From contig NZ_CP043474.1 of the NCBI RefSeq assembly GCF_008329645.1, positions 5,518,001 through 5,582,000 on the forward strand: a stretch of 64,000 nucleotides of DNA, read 5' to 3'. Position numbers and translations under genes: made by a program. The DNA is from Mycolicibacterium grossiae (GTDB taxonomy: Bacteria; Actinomycetota; Actinomycetes; Mycobacteriales; Mycobacteriaceae). The notes beneath the pieces are model-generated. The model did not search any database, was not told the DNA's origin, and saw only the letters and a list, made by a program, of their open reading frames with translations. Positions 56,763 to 64,000 of this stretch are shown piece after piece. Every line of letters starts with the position of its first letter. Position 1 is the stretch's first letter.

Positions 56763-57962
56763 ATGGCCAGGAACGCCAACCGGGTATTCGTCGCCGGAGT
56801 CGGGATGACGAGGTTCGAGAAGCCCGGCCGCCGGGAGGGCTGGGACTACCCGGACATGGCCCGCGAGTCCGGCACCAAGGCCCTCGCCGACGCCGGCATC
56901 GCCTACACCGAGGTCGAGCAGGGCTACGTCGGGTACTGCTCGGGAGACTCCACGTCGGGGCAGCGTGCGCTGTACGAACTCGGCATGACCGGCATCCCGA
57001 TCGTCAACGTCAACAACAACTGCTCGACCGGGTCGACGGCGCTGTACCTGGCCGCTCAGGCGATTCGCGGCGGACTCGCCGACTGCGTCCTGGCGCTCGG
57101 GTTCGAGAAGATGCAGCCGGGCTCCCTCGGCGGCGGCGCCGAGGACCGCGAGTCGCCCCTCGGCCGGCACGTCAAGGCCCTGGCCGAGATCGACGAGTTC
57201 GGCTTCCCGGTGGCGCCGTGGATGTTCGGGGCGGCCGGCCGGGAGCACATGAAGAAGTACGGCAGCACGGCCGAGCACTTCGCGAAGATCGGCCACAAGA
57301 ACCACAAGCATTCGGTGAACAACCCGTACGCCCAGTTCCAGGAGGAGTACTCGCTCGACGACGTCCTGGGCGCGCGGATGATCTCCGATCCGCTGACCAA
57401 GCTGCAGTGCTCACCGACGTCGGACGGCTCCGGCGCGGCGGTCCTGGTGAGCGAGGAGTACGCAGCCACGCACGGGCTGGCCGAGCGGGCCGTCGAAATC
57501 GTGGGTCAGGCGATGACCACCGACTTCGCCAGCACCTTCGACGGCAGCGCCCGCAACGTCATCGGCTACGACATGAACGTCCAGGCCGCCCAGCGGGTGT
57601 ACGAGCAGGCCGGTCTCGGACCGGAGGACTTCCAGGTGATCGAGCTGCACGACTGCTTCTCGGCCAACGAACTCCTGCTGTACGAGGCGCTGGGCCTGTG
57701 CGCCGAGGGCGAGGCGCCCGCGTTGATCGACGGCGGCCAGACGACCTACGGCGGCCGCTGGGTGGTGAACCCGTCGGGCGGGCTGATCTCCAAGGGCCAC
57801 CCGCTGGGGGCGACCGGCCTGGCACAGTGCGCCGAACTCACGTGGCAGCTGCGCGGGGACGCCGACGCCCGTCAGGTGGACGGCGTGACCGCCGCGTTGC
57901 AGCACAACATCGGCCTCGGCGGGGCGGCGGTCGTCACCGCCTATCAGCGCGCGGTCCGCTAG
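56763..57962 (+). CDS. SCP-x-type thiolase / lipid-transfer protein
   Basis: A 399-residue thiolase-fold protein of the sterol-carrier-protein-x thiolase group. C87 in NNNCSTGS is the nucleophile and GHPLGATGLAQCAELTWQLRG supplies the histidine; LHDCFSANELLLYEALGLC is characteristic. Such proteins are annotated as lipid-transfer proteins and several act in sterol side-chain breakdown, some needing a partner DUF35 protein (none adjacent). GGAGGGAG precedes ATG 56763. It shares its stop with the converging gene on CTAG. Confidence 0.9.
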   Translation: MARNANRVFVAGVGMTRFEKPGRREGWDYPDMARESGTKALADAGIAYTEVEQGYVGYCSGDSTSGQRALYELGMTGIPIVNVNNNCSTGSTALYLAAQAIRGGLADCVLALGFEKMQPGSLGGGAEDRESPLGRHVKALAEIDEFGFPVAPWMFGAAGREHMKKYGSTAEHFAKIGHKNHKHSVNNPYAQFQEEYSLDDVLGARMISDPLTKLQCSPTSDGSGAAVLVSEEYAATHGLAERAVEIVGQAMTTDFASTFDGSARNVIGYDMNVQAAQRVYEQAGLGPEDFQVIELHDCFSANELLLYEALGLCAEGEAPALIDGGQTTYGGRWVVNPSGGLISKGHPLGATGLAQCAELTWQLRGDADARQVDGVTAALQHNIGLGGAAVVTAYQRAVR

Positions 57963-58291
57963 GGCTTGCCGCGCGCCGGCGTCTGGTTGGCGACGCCGTG
58001 CCGCAGCGGCGACGTGGCCTGCGCCGCGGTGGACTCCTGGACGGGCGATCCGCCCGACGCGCCCTGCACCGGGGGCGCGTTCGTCGGGTCACCCGGCGAC
58101 GGCAGGGCGCCGTCCTCGAGTTCGCGCTGGCGCGCCTCGAGGATCTCCAGCACCGGCACGCGGGCGGCGTGGCCGGCTTCGTGGGTGAGCACCGCGTTCA
58201 GCTGCTCGGCATCGAGTGAGCGGATGCGGTGGCGCAGATCCCCCAGCGAGAGCTGGTCGAAGTCGGGGATGGGCAGGTCGGTGTCGCTCAT
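57959..58291 (-). CDS. Small protein with lipid-droplet-protein-like helical module
   Basis: 110 residues. LSLGDLRHRIRSLDAEQLNA then HEAGHAARVPVLEILEAR matches, position for position in its L, R and E/P pattern, the C-terminal module of the lipid-droplet protein at 4901. A Pro/Ser/Gly-rich tail follows. The stop overlaps the thiolase stop; the ATG at 58291 overlaps the upstream gene's TGA (ATGA), so the two small genes are coupled. Function unknown. Confidence 0.7.
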   Translation of the reverse strand: MSDTDLPIPDFDQLSLGDLRHRIRSLDAEQLNAVLTHEAGHAARVPVLEILEARQRELEDGALPSPGDPTNAPPVQGASGGSPVQESTAAQATSPLRHGVANQTPARGKP

Positions 58292-58710
58292 GGCTCGTCG
58301 CTCTTCCTCGTCACGTCCTCGACCACCGGGAACAGCGATTCGCCGTCCTCCGGTGCGCCGTCGATCTGGCCCCGGTGCACGCCGGCCTCGCTGGTCGCCG
58401 CGTCGGAGCCGTCGATGGCCCCCTCCGCGTCGACCACCTCGTCGGCGTCGGCGTCGCGCTCGTCGATCGTGTCCGCGGTGACGTCGGGCTCCTCCTCCGC
58501 GAGCCGCTGGTCGAGCGATTCGCCCTCGCGCTCCTCCTCGGCGGACATCCCGAACTTGGTCACACCGCTCCACCCCTCGGGCGGATCCACGACCTCGTCG
58601 CCGTCGTCATTGAGGACGTCATCGGAGTCGGTCGACTCCATTGGGCTCAGCATGTCCTCGGCGCCGCCCAGATCGTTGGCGGTGGTGGTGTCGACATCGT
58701 CGGTGCTCAT
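58288..58710 (-). CDS. Acidic DUF5709 family protein
   Basis: 140 residues, about one third Asp/Glu, predicted disordered. LGGAEDMLSPMESTDSDDV, DPPEGWSGVTKFGMSAEEER and GESLDQRLAEEEPDV are the recognised DUF5709 pattern. Function unknown. Start chosen at ATG 58710; a TTG at 58743 is possible. It lies upstream of and overlaps the helical-module gene. Confidence 0.72.
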   Translation of the reverse strand: MSTDDVDTTTANDLGGAEDMLSPMESTDSDDVLNDDGDEVVDPPEGWSGVTKFGMSAEEEREGESLDQRLAEEEPDVTADTIDERDADADEVVDAEGAIDGSDAATSEAGVHRGQIDGAPEDGESLFPVVEDVTRKSDEP

Positions 58711-58780
58711 GGCAGAGGGATTAGCCGTCTCGCGCACCGTCAAACGGATTGCGCGCGCCGCGTCTGGGTACGTCGGTCAC

Positions 58781-58909
58781 ATGAGCAGACCCGACTCCGT
58801 GGGATCCGGCAACGGGGACCCCGATGCCGATCCCGACATGACCAGTTCCACCACCGAGCAGCCGAACCAGGCCGAGGGCGACGACGTCGACGCCGAGGAC
58901 GGCGGCTAG
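58781..58909 (+). CDS. Very small acidic protein, unrecognised
   Basis: 42 residues, MSRPDSVGSGNGDPDADPDM onward, ending in a run of Asp/Glu (GDDVDAEDGG). It is divergent from the DUF5709 gene and stops five bases before the acyl-CoA ligase stop on the other strand. No membrane segment or cysteines. A TACGTC box sits six bases upstream of ATG 58781. Codon use (strong third-position GC) is consistent with a real gene but the ORF is short. Confidence 0.45.
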   Translation: MSRPDSVGSGNGDPDADPDMTSSTTEQPNQAEGDDVDAEDGG

Positions 58910-58913
58910 CGAG

Positions 58914-60542
58914 CTACGGCCCGACGACCTCGTAGGCCCCGTCGGCGTACCGGGCGCGGATCGTCTTCTTGTCGTACTTGCCCACGCTGGTGCGCGGGAC
59001 GTGGTCGACGAAGGTCCACCGCTCCGGCAGCCACCAGCGGACGACCCTGTCGGCGAGGAAGTCGCGCAGTTCGTCCGGGGTCGCCGATGCGCCGTCGTGC
59101 AGGACGACGACCGCGAGCGGGCGTTCCTGCCAGCGGTCGTCCGGGACGCCGACGACAGCGGCCTCGAGGACGGCCGGGTGGCCGATGAGGTGGTTCTCCA
59201 ATTCCACCGAGGACACCCATTCGCCGCCGGACTTGATGACGTCCTTGGCCCTGTCGGTCAACGTGACGTAGCCCGCGGCTTCCACGGTGCCGACGTCGCC
59301 GGTGCGCAGCCAGCCGTCGGCGAACTTCTCGGCGTCGCGACCGAGGTGGTAGCCGCCGGTGATCCACGGGCCCCGCACCTCGATCTCCCCGACGGTCGTG
59401 CCGTCGCGGGGCAGTTCCGTACCGTCGTCGGCGACGACGCGGACCTCGACGCCGCACGTCGGCCTGCCCTGGGTGGCGCGCTGGCGCCAGCGCTCCTCCC
59501 CCGTCGCGTCGGGCATCGGCGCGGCGACCGTGGCGACCGGCGACGTCTCGGTCATGCCCCACGCCTGTTGGACGAGCACGCCGTGACGCTCCTCGAACGT
59601 CCGCATCAGGGTCACCGGGACCGCCGACCCGCCGCAGGAGATCAGGCGTAGCGACGAGATGTCGTGTCCCGGTTCGCGGTCGAGGTAGGTCGCCACGTCG
59701 TTCCAGATGGCCGGCACGGCGGCCGCGAGGGTCGGTCGGTGCGTCTCGATGGCGTGCACCAGGGACGCGGCGTCGGTGAACCGGTCGGGCAGCAGCAGGT
59801 CGGCACCCGCCATCAGCGCGGCGTACGGCAGGCCCCAGGCGTTGGCGTGGAACATCGGGACGATCGGCAGCACGCGATCGGCGACGCCGACGCCCAGCAC
59901 GTTCGTGGTGCACGTCGCCATGGTGTGCAGGAACGTCGACCGGTGGCTGTAGACGACGCCCTTGGGGTTGCCGGTGGTGCCGCTGGTGTAACACATTGCC
60001 GCAGCATCGGTTTCGTCGAGCGTCGGCCACGGGTGGTCGGGCGACTGTCCGCCCAGCAGCTCGTCGTAGCGCAGCACGGTCAGCCCGGCGGCGTCGAGCG
60101 CCGACGGGTCGCCGTCACCGGTCAGCACCACAGTGCGCACGGTGCGCAGCAGCGGCAGCACGGGCGCGAGGAGACCCAGCAGCGACGCGTCGGCGACGAT
60201 CACCCGGTCCTCGGCCTCGTTGGCGATGAACGCGATCTGTTCCGGCGCGAGCCGGATGTTCAGCGTGTGCAGGACCGCGCCCATCGCCGGCGCCGCCAGG
60301 TACACCGCGAGATGCTCGGTGGTGTTCCACAGGAAGGTGCCCACCCGCTCGTCCCCGGTGATGCCGAGACCGCGCAGCGCGTTGGCGAGCCGGCCGACCT
60401 CGTCGCCGAGGTCGCGGTAGGACGTCGTGCGGTAGCGGCCGTCGCCGAGCGCCGAGGTCACCGTGCGGTCCCCGTTGACGCCCTGGGCGTGCCGCAGGAT
60501 GGTCGTGACGGTCAGTGGAACGTCCTGCATCGTGCTGCGCAT
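58914..60542 (-). CDS. Long-chain fatty-acid CoA ligase (FadD-type)
   Basis: A 542-residue ANL-superfamily acyl-CoA synthetase. AMP-binding YTSGTTGNPKG (about residue 180), GWGMTETSP-like WGMTETSPV, GWLRTGDVG and the GEWVSSVELE hinge are complete; the C-terminal lysine lies in RTSVGKYDKKTIR. Chain-length preference cannot be read from sequence. The ATG at 60542 is six bases past GAAGGG; an ATG at 60548 touches that site directly. Confidence 0.92.
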   Translation of the reverse strand: MRSTMQDVPLTVTTILRHAQGVNGDRTVTSALGDGRYRTTSYRDLGDEVGRLANALRGLGITGDERVGTFLWNTTEHLAVYLAAPAMGAVLHTLNIRLAPEQIAFIANEAEDRVIVADASLLGLLAPVLPLLRTVRTVVLTGDGDPSALDAAGLTVLRYDELLGGQSPDHPWPTLDETDAAAMCYTSGTTGNPKGVVYSHRSTFLHTMATCTTNVLGVGVADRVLPIVPMFHANAWGLPYAALMAGADLLLPDRFTDAASLVHAIETHRPTLAAAVPAIWNDVATYLDREPGHDISSLRLISCGGSAVPVTLMRTFEERHGVLVQQAWGMTETSPVATVAAPMPDATGEERWRQRATQGRPTCGVEVRVVADDGTELPRDGTTVGEIEVRGPWITGGYHLGRDAEKFADGWLRTGDVGTVEAAGYVTLTDRAKDVIKSGGEWVSSVELENHLIGHPAVLEAAVVGVPDDRWQERPLAVVVLHDGASATPDELRDFLADRVVRWWLPERWTFVDHVPRTSVGKYDKKTIRARYADGAYEVVGP

Positions 60543-60683
60543 CGTCATCCCTTCGGTTGGCCGCGATGCTAGCGCCGGCGCGTTCGCCGTCGGCGCAATT
60601 CGCCGCTCACCTGCAACGTCCGCACCGCCGCGGGCGATACGTCAGGTGTCGGGAACCACGTGAACCAAGAAGGGGGCGCACCC

Positions 60684-61004
60684 ATGCGTCCAGCCATCGT
60701 CCTCGCCTCGTGCCTCGCGTCCGCCGCCGTCGCCCTGCTCGGGCCCACGGCGGTCGCGCACGCCGAAGAGACTCCGCAGCAGACCATCTCGCGCCTGCAG
60801 GACTCTGGCTACACCGTCAACGTCGACCGCGTCGGCAGTGGCGCCCTCGACGACTGCGTCGTCACCGGCGTGCGCAATCCCCAGACCGTCACCGAGTACA
60901 TCCGCGTCGCGGACGGCCGCAACGCCGACGGCAGCATCGACTGGGACGTCGTGCCGGTGATCAAGAGCAAGTCGATCTCGGTGTCGCTGGACTGCACCCG
61001 GTGA
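60684..61004 (+). CDS. Small secreted protein, paralogue 1
   Basis: 106 residues with a signal peptide (VLASCLASAAVALLGPTAVAHA, cleavage near residue 27). The mature part shares with the next gene: ISRLQDSGYTVNVDRVGSG, DDCVVTGVRNPQTV and ISVSLDC. Two cysteines likely pair. Family is common in mycobacteria as small secreted proteins of unknown function. AGAAGGGGG precedes ATG 60684; the upstream ATG is less likely. Confidence 0.82.
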   Translation: MRPAIVLASCLASAAVALLGPTAVAHAEETPQQTISRLQDSGYTVNVDRVGSGALDDCVVTGVRNPQTVTEYIRVADGRNADGSIDWDVVPVIKSKSISVSLDCTR

Positions 61005-61071
61005 CCGCCGGAGTTCCCAGCGGGCTCCCAGTGAGGGATGATCGAACATCACACGACGGAAGGCACTGAGC

Positions 61072-61389
61072 ATGCGCACGACCAAGACGCTGATCGCCGC
61101 GACCCTCGGCATCGTGGGCGCCGCGCTGGTGCCGACGGGCCTGGCGAGCGCCGACGACGGCGAAACCGCCGGCGAGGTCATCGCCCGCCTGCAGTCGCAG
61201 GGCTACACGGTGAACATCGACAAGGTGGGCACCGGCCCGATCGATCAGTGCACGGTGACCAGCGTCCGCAACCCGCAGACCGTGTCGCAGCTGGTCCCCT
61301 ACATCGGACCCGGGCTCGGCGGCAACGGCAACCGGCTGCTCGTCCCGCAGGTGACCAGCCAGACGGTGTCGGTGTCGCTGGTCTGCTGA
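61072..61389 (+). CDS. Small secreted protein, paralogue 2
   Basis: 105 residues. Signal peptide AATLGIVGAALVPTGLASA, then VIARLQSQGYTVNIDKVGTG, DQCTVTSVRNPQTV and a final VSVSLVC: the same pattern as its neighbour, about 68 bp downstream of it. GGAAGG precedes ATG 61072. A very strong terminator follows. Likely a tandem duplication retained for envelope or host-facing use (inference). Confidence 0.85.
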   Translation: MRTTKTLIAATLGIVGAALVPTGLASADDGETAGEVIARLQSQGYTVNIDKVGTGPIDQCTVTSVRNPQTVSQLVPYIGPGLGGNGNRLLVPQVTSQTVSVSLVC

Positions 61390-61400
61390 CCGGCGCACGA

Positions 61401-61448
61401 AGAAGGGCCCGGCCTCCCGCGGTAACCGCCGGGCGGCCGGGCCCTTCT
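61401..61448. terminator. Strong bidirectional terminator
   Basis: A perfect 14-bp stem AGAAGGGCCCGGCC (61401-61414) with 61435-61448 encloses a 20-base segment that can itself fold (CCGCGGTAACCGCCGG). It lies between the secreted-protein gene (stop 61389) and the converging dctA (stop 61460), each side leading into TTCT or AGAA. Confidence 0.85.
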
Positions 61449-61459
61449 CGTCGGTGCGG

Positions 61460-62842
61460 CTAGGCCGGTTCGGGCACCCGCTTGCCGGTGGGCTCCTCGT
61501 CCACGCGGCCGTGGTCGTCGTCCACCATCGTCAGCTCGTCGAAGGGATCGTCGCCGCGCAGCACGGCATCGACGCGGTCCTTGTCGACGGTGTGCGTCCA
61601 CGACCCCACCAGCAGCGTGGCGACGGCGTTGCCCGAGAAGTTGGTCAGCGCACGGGCTTCGGACATGAAGCGGTCGATGCCGACGATCAGGCCGACGCCG
61701 TCGAGCAGGTCTGGCCGGTGCGCCTGCAGGCCGCCGGCGAGGGTCGCCAACCCGGCGCCCGTCACCCCGGCCGCGCCCTTCGACGCCACGATCATGAACA
61801 CCAGCAGGCCGATCTGCTCGCCGAGCGACAGCGGGTCGCCCAGCGCGCCGGCGATGAACAGCGACGCCATGGTCAGGTAGATCGCCGTGCCGTCCAGGTT
61901 GAACGAGTAACCGGTGGGCACCACCACGCCGACCGTGGTGCGCTCGACGCCCAGGTGCTCCATCTTGGCGATCAGGCGCGGCAACGCGGATTCCGAGGAC
62001 GACGTGGACACGATGAGCAGGTACTCGCGCGCCAGGTAGCGGACCAGCTTGAAGATCGAGACCCCGGCCACCACGCGCAGCAGCACGCCCAGCACGCCGA
62101 AGACGAACAGGATGCAGGTGATGTAGAAGCCGAGCATGAGGCCGAGCAGCTGCGTCACCGCGGTCCAGCCGGTCTGCCCGACGACGTTGGCGATCGCGCC
62201 GAATGCGCCGATCGGCGCCAGCCACAGGATCATCACCAGGACCTTGAACACCAGCTTCTGCAGCGACGCGATGGCGCGCAGCGCCGGCTCGCCCGCGCTG
62301 CCCATGCCCTGCAGCGCGAACCCGACGAGCAGCGCGATGAACAGCGCCTGCAGCACGCTGCCGGCCGTCAGCGCCGAGAACATCGTCTCCGGGATGATGC
62401 CCTGCACGAAGTCCAGCAGACCGCCGGACTCGTGGGCGGTCTCGGCGTACTGAGCGCCCTTGGCCGCCGCGCTCTCGGAGAGCTGCAGACCGCTGCCCGG
62501 GTGCAGGATGTTGCCGACCACCAGGCCGATCGCCAGGGCGAACGTCGACATCACCAGGAAGTAGACGAACGCCAGGCCGCCCACCTTGCCGACCGTGGCG
62601 GCCTTGCGGACCGAGCCGATGCCCAACACGATGGTGCAGAAGATGACCGGCGCGATCATCATCTTGATGAGGTTCACGAACATCGTGCCGAGGACGCCGA
62701 CGCTCTTGCCGACCTCGGGGGCCAGCAGGCCCACCACCACACCGGCGACGACGGCAACGATGACGCCGATGTACAGCCAGTGCGTACGGTCCTTCTTGCG
62801 GGGCGGATCGGGTGGGGCCGCAGCGTCGAGCTGGTTGGCCAT
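61460..62842 (-). CDS. dctA: C4-dicarboxylate:cation symporter DctA
   Basis: A 460-residue member of the DAACS family, importing succinate, fumarate and malate. Signatures: KMMIAPVIFCTIVLGIGS in the third helix, the re-entrant loop with STSSSESALPRLI, VVPTGYSFNLDGTAIYLTMA and RFMSEARALTNFSGNAVATL. A charged C-terminal tail follows. GAGGAGAA precedes ATG 62842. Divergent from a CitA/DctB-like sensor kinase that probably controls it. Confidence 0.94.
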   Translation of the reverse strand: MANQLDAAAPPDPPRKKDRTHWLYIGVIVAVVAGVVVGLLAPEVGKSVGVLGTMFVNLIKMMIAPVIFCTIVLGIGSVRKAATVGKVGGLAFVYFLVMSTFALAIGLVVGNILHPGSGLQLSESAAAKGAQYAETAHESGGLLDFVQGIIPETMFSALTAGSVLQALFIALLVGFALQGMGSAGEPALRAIASLQKLVFKVLVMILWLAPIGAFGAIANVVGQTGWTAVTQLLGLMLGFYITCILFVFGVLGVLLRVVAGVSIFKLVRYLAREYLLIVSTSSSESALPRLIAKMEHLGVERTTVGVVVPTGYSFNLDGTAIYLTMASLFIAGALGDPLSLGEQIGLLVFMIVASKGAAGVTGAGLATLAGGLQAHRPDLLDGVGLIVGIDRFMSEARALTNFSGNAVATLLVGSWTHTVDKDRVDAVLRGDDPFDELTMVDDDHGRVDEEPTGKRVPEPA

Positions 62843-62897
62843 GGCGTTCTCCTCGGGCTCGGTGAGCAATGGGTCTGCAAGGATGGTGTTCCCTCAG

Positions 62898-62941
62898 GTG
62901 ACCCAGGTCACGCTTTTGTTCATTTAGTTCGTGTCGTGAAC
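62898..62941. promoter_or_regulatory. Inverted repeats in the dctA/sensor-kinase promoter region
   Basis: GTGACCCAGGTCAC (62898-62911) is a near-perfect palindrome. GTTCA (62918-62922) and TGAAC (62937-62941) flank 14 bases. The region is relatively AT-rich and separates dctA from its presumed regulator, so one or both may bind the cognate response regulator or a global factor. Confidence 0.4.
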
Positions 62942-62963
62942 GTTTCGGCAGTGGAGGTGCGCC

Positions 62964-64000
62964 GTGCGCAGCTGGTGGCCGCGCTCGCTGGCCGGCCAGG
63001 CCATCGCGCTGCAGGTCGTCGTCATCACCGTGGTCGTGCTGGTCGGCAGCGCGTTGGCGCTGCTCGACGCACGGCACGACGGTGAGGAGGCTGCTCGTCA
63101 GCAAGTGGTGAGCATCGCGACGGCGCTGGCCGACGCGCCGTCGACGGCTGCGGCGATCGAGTCCGGCCGGGCCACCGAGGTACTGCAGCCGGTGACCGAG
63201 GCCGTGCGGACCAACACCCAGATCGCCTTCATCACGATCATGGCGCCCGACGGCACGCGCTTCACTCACACCGATCCCCGACAGATCGGCGGCACGTATC
63301 TCGGCACGATCGCACCGGCGCTGCGCGGCGAGACGCTGACCGAGGTGTACACCGGCACGCTCGGCCCGTCGGTGCGCGCCGTGGCGCCGGTGCGCGGCGG
63401 CGACGGTCGCGTCGTGGGCCTGGTGTCGGCGGGCATCACGCAGCAGACCCTGGCGCAGCGGTGGCGCGAACAGATCCCGGCGATCCTCGCCGTCGGTGCC
63501 GGCGCGTTGGCGGTGTCGCTCGTCGGCGTGTGGGCGATTCGCCGGCGCCTGCTACGGCAGACGCACGGTCTGCGGCCCGACGAACTGCGCGTGATGTACG
63601 AACACCACGACGCGATCCTGCACTCCGTGTCCGAGGGTCTCATCGTGCTCGACGGCGACCGCGTGGTGCTGGCCAACGACGAAGCCCGTCGGTTGCTCGG
63701 CCTGCCCGCGGGGCGGGTGAGCGCCGACGACCTGCCGGAGTTCCTGCGCGACGCCGAACCGGGCGTGCGCGACGAGGTGCACGTGACCGACGAGCGCGTG
63801 CTGGTGGTCAACCGGTCCCGCGTGCTGGGGCAGCGCTCGGAGGTGGTGACCGTCCGCGACCGCACCGAATTGCAGGGTGCGCTCGGGGAACTGACGTCGC
63901 TGCAGGTGCTCACCGATTCGCTGCGCGCCCAGGCGCACGAGGCGGCGAACAAGCTGCACACGGTGATCACGATGGTGGAGATGGGTCGCCCCGCCGATGC
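62964..64000 (+). CDS. CitA/DctB-type sensor histidine kinase, 3' end cut by window
   Basis: Only the first 345 codons are present. One membrane helix at about 13-35, an extracytoplasmic single Cache-like domain to about 172 (APDGTRFTHTDPRQIGG, GLVSAGI), a second helix to about 192, then a PAS domain (ILHSVSEGLIVLDGDRVVLA). The last part has the CitA-type H-box AQAHEAANKLHTVITMVEMG with the phospho-acceptor H325. Such kinases sense dicarboxylates or citrate and drive dctA-like genes; a response-regulator gene is expected beyond the window. GGAGG precedes GTG 62964. Confidence 0.9.
   Translation, partial: MRSWWPRSLAGQAIALQVVVITVVVLVGSALALLDARHDGEEAARQQVVSIATALADAPSTAAAIESGRATEVLQPVTEAVRTNTQIAFITIMAPDGTRFTHTDPRQIGGTYLGTIAPALRGETLTEVYTGTLGPSVRAVAPVRGGDGRVVGLVSAGITQQTLAQRWREQIPAILAVGAGALAVSLVGVWAIRRRLLRQTHGLRPDELRVMYEHHDAILHSVSEGLIVLDGDRVVLANDEARRLLGLPAGRVSADDLPEFLRDAEPGVRDEVHVTDERVLVVNRSRVLGQRSEVVTVRDRTELQGALGELTSLQVLTDSLRAQAHEAANKLHTVITMVEMGRPAD

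Overview
The window is high-GC, densely coded DNA whose gene content and order match a mycobacterium, most likely a fast-growing Mycolicibacterium. It holds the block that Mycobacterium tuberculosis carries as about Rv1112 back to Rv1062, here in reverse order: ychF, ispH, xseA/xseB, 3beta-HSD, glpX, fum, phoH2, desA2, glyA, coaA, a short Z-prenyl synthase, mca, greA, metB, pra, cbs, lipU, a thiolase, echA9/echA8, lpqV and two patatins. No rRNA, tRNA, prophage, IS element or CRISPR array was found. No stretch longer than about 260 bases lacks a gene.

Layout. 1-6956: envelope, GTPase, isoprenoid and exonuclease VII genes. 7004-12863: 3beta-HSD behind a KstR-type operator, MgtC, an epimerase, an AI-2E-family permease, a dienelactone hydrolase and a DUF4245 protein. 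12918-20019: fructose-bisphosphatase, fumarase, an antiporter, a polysaccharide deacetylase, a PhoAT-like short ORF with phoH2, and desA2. 20090-28443: an unusually long SHMT, a DUF885 peptidase, coaA, three lineage-specific membrane proteins, the Z-prenyl synthase, a hemolysin III protein and a ketosteroid-isomerase-like protein. 28527-37980: mycothiol conjugate amidase, greA, metB, a glutaryl-CoA-dehydrogenase-like enzyme, an RDD/proline-rich cluster and cbs. 38010-47242: lipU, an SGNH hydrolase, a thiolase, a DUF559 nuclease gene bracketed by two related palindromes, a Bax-inhibitor-like protein, echA9/echA8 and a membrane alpha/beta hydrolase. 47243-57962: rhodanese and cysteine dioxygenase behind a candidate polycysteine leader peptide, lpqV, MarR, SDR, patatins, ADH, a KstR-site-linked DapB-like enzyme, a receptor kinase and an SCP-x-type thiolase. 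57959-64000: small acidic proteins, an acyl-CoA ligase, two paralogous secreted proteins, and divergent dctA and sensor kinase.

Functional links. Several genes suit sterol and fatty-acid catabolism: 3beta-HSD, the KSI-like protein, thiolases, hydratases, a ligase and two KstR-like sites. A sulfur theme joins cbs, metB, mca, cysteine dioxygenase and rhodanese. Many genes start at a TANNNT box placed 6-8 nt from ATG or GTG, as in mycobacterial leaderless transcription.

The most unusual structure is a family of palindromes with a shared CGCCGAG tip. Two of them bracket the DUF559 nuclease gene at 41543-42394; others stand alone. A second theme is short tandem repeats or palindromes that carry stop codons at gene ends. 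All functional statements rest on reading the sequence and knowing the families; no searches were run.
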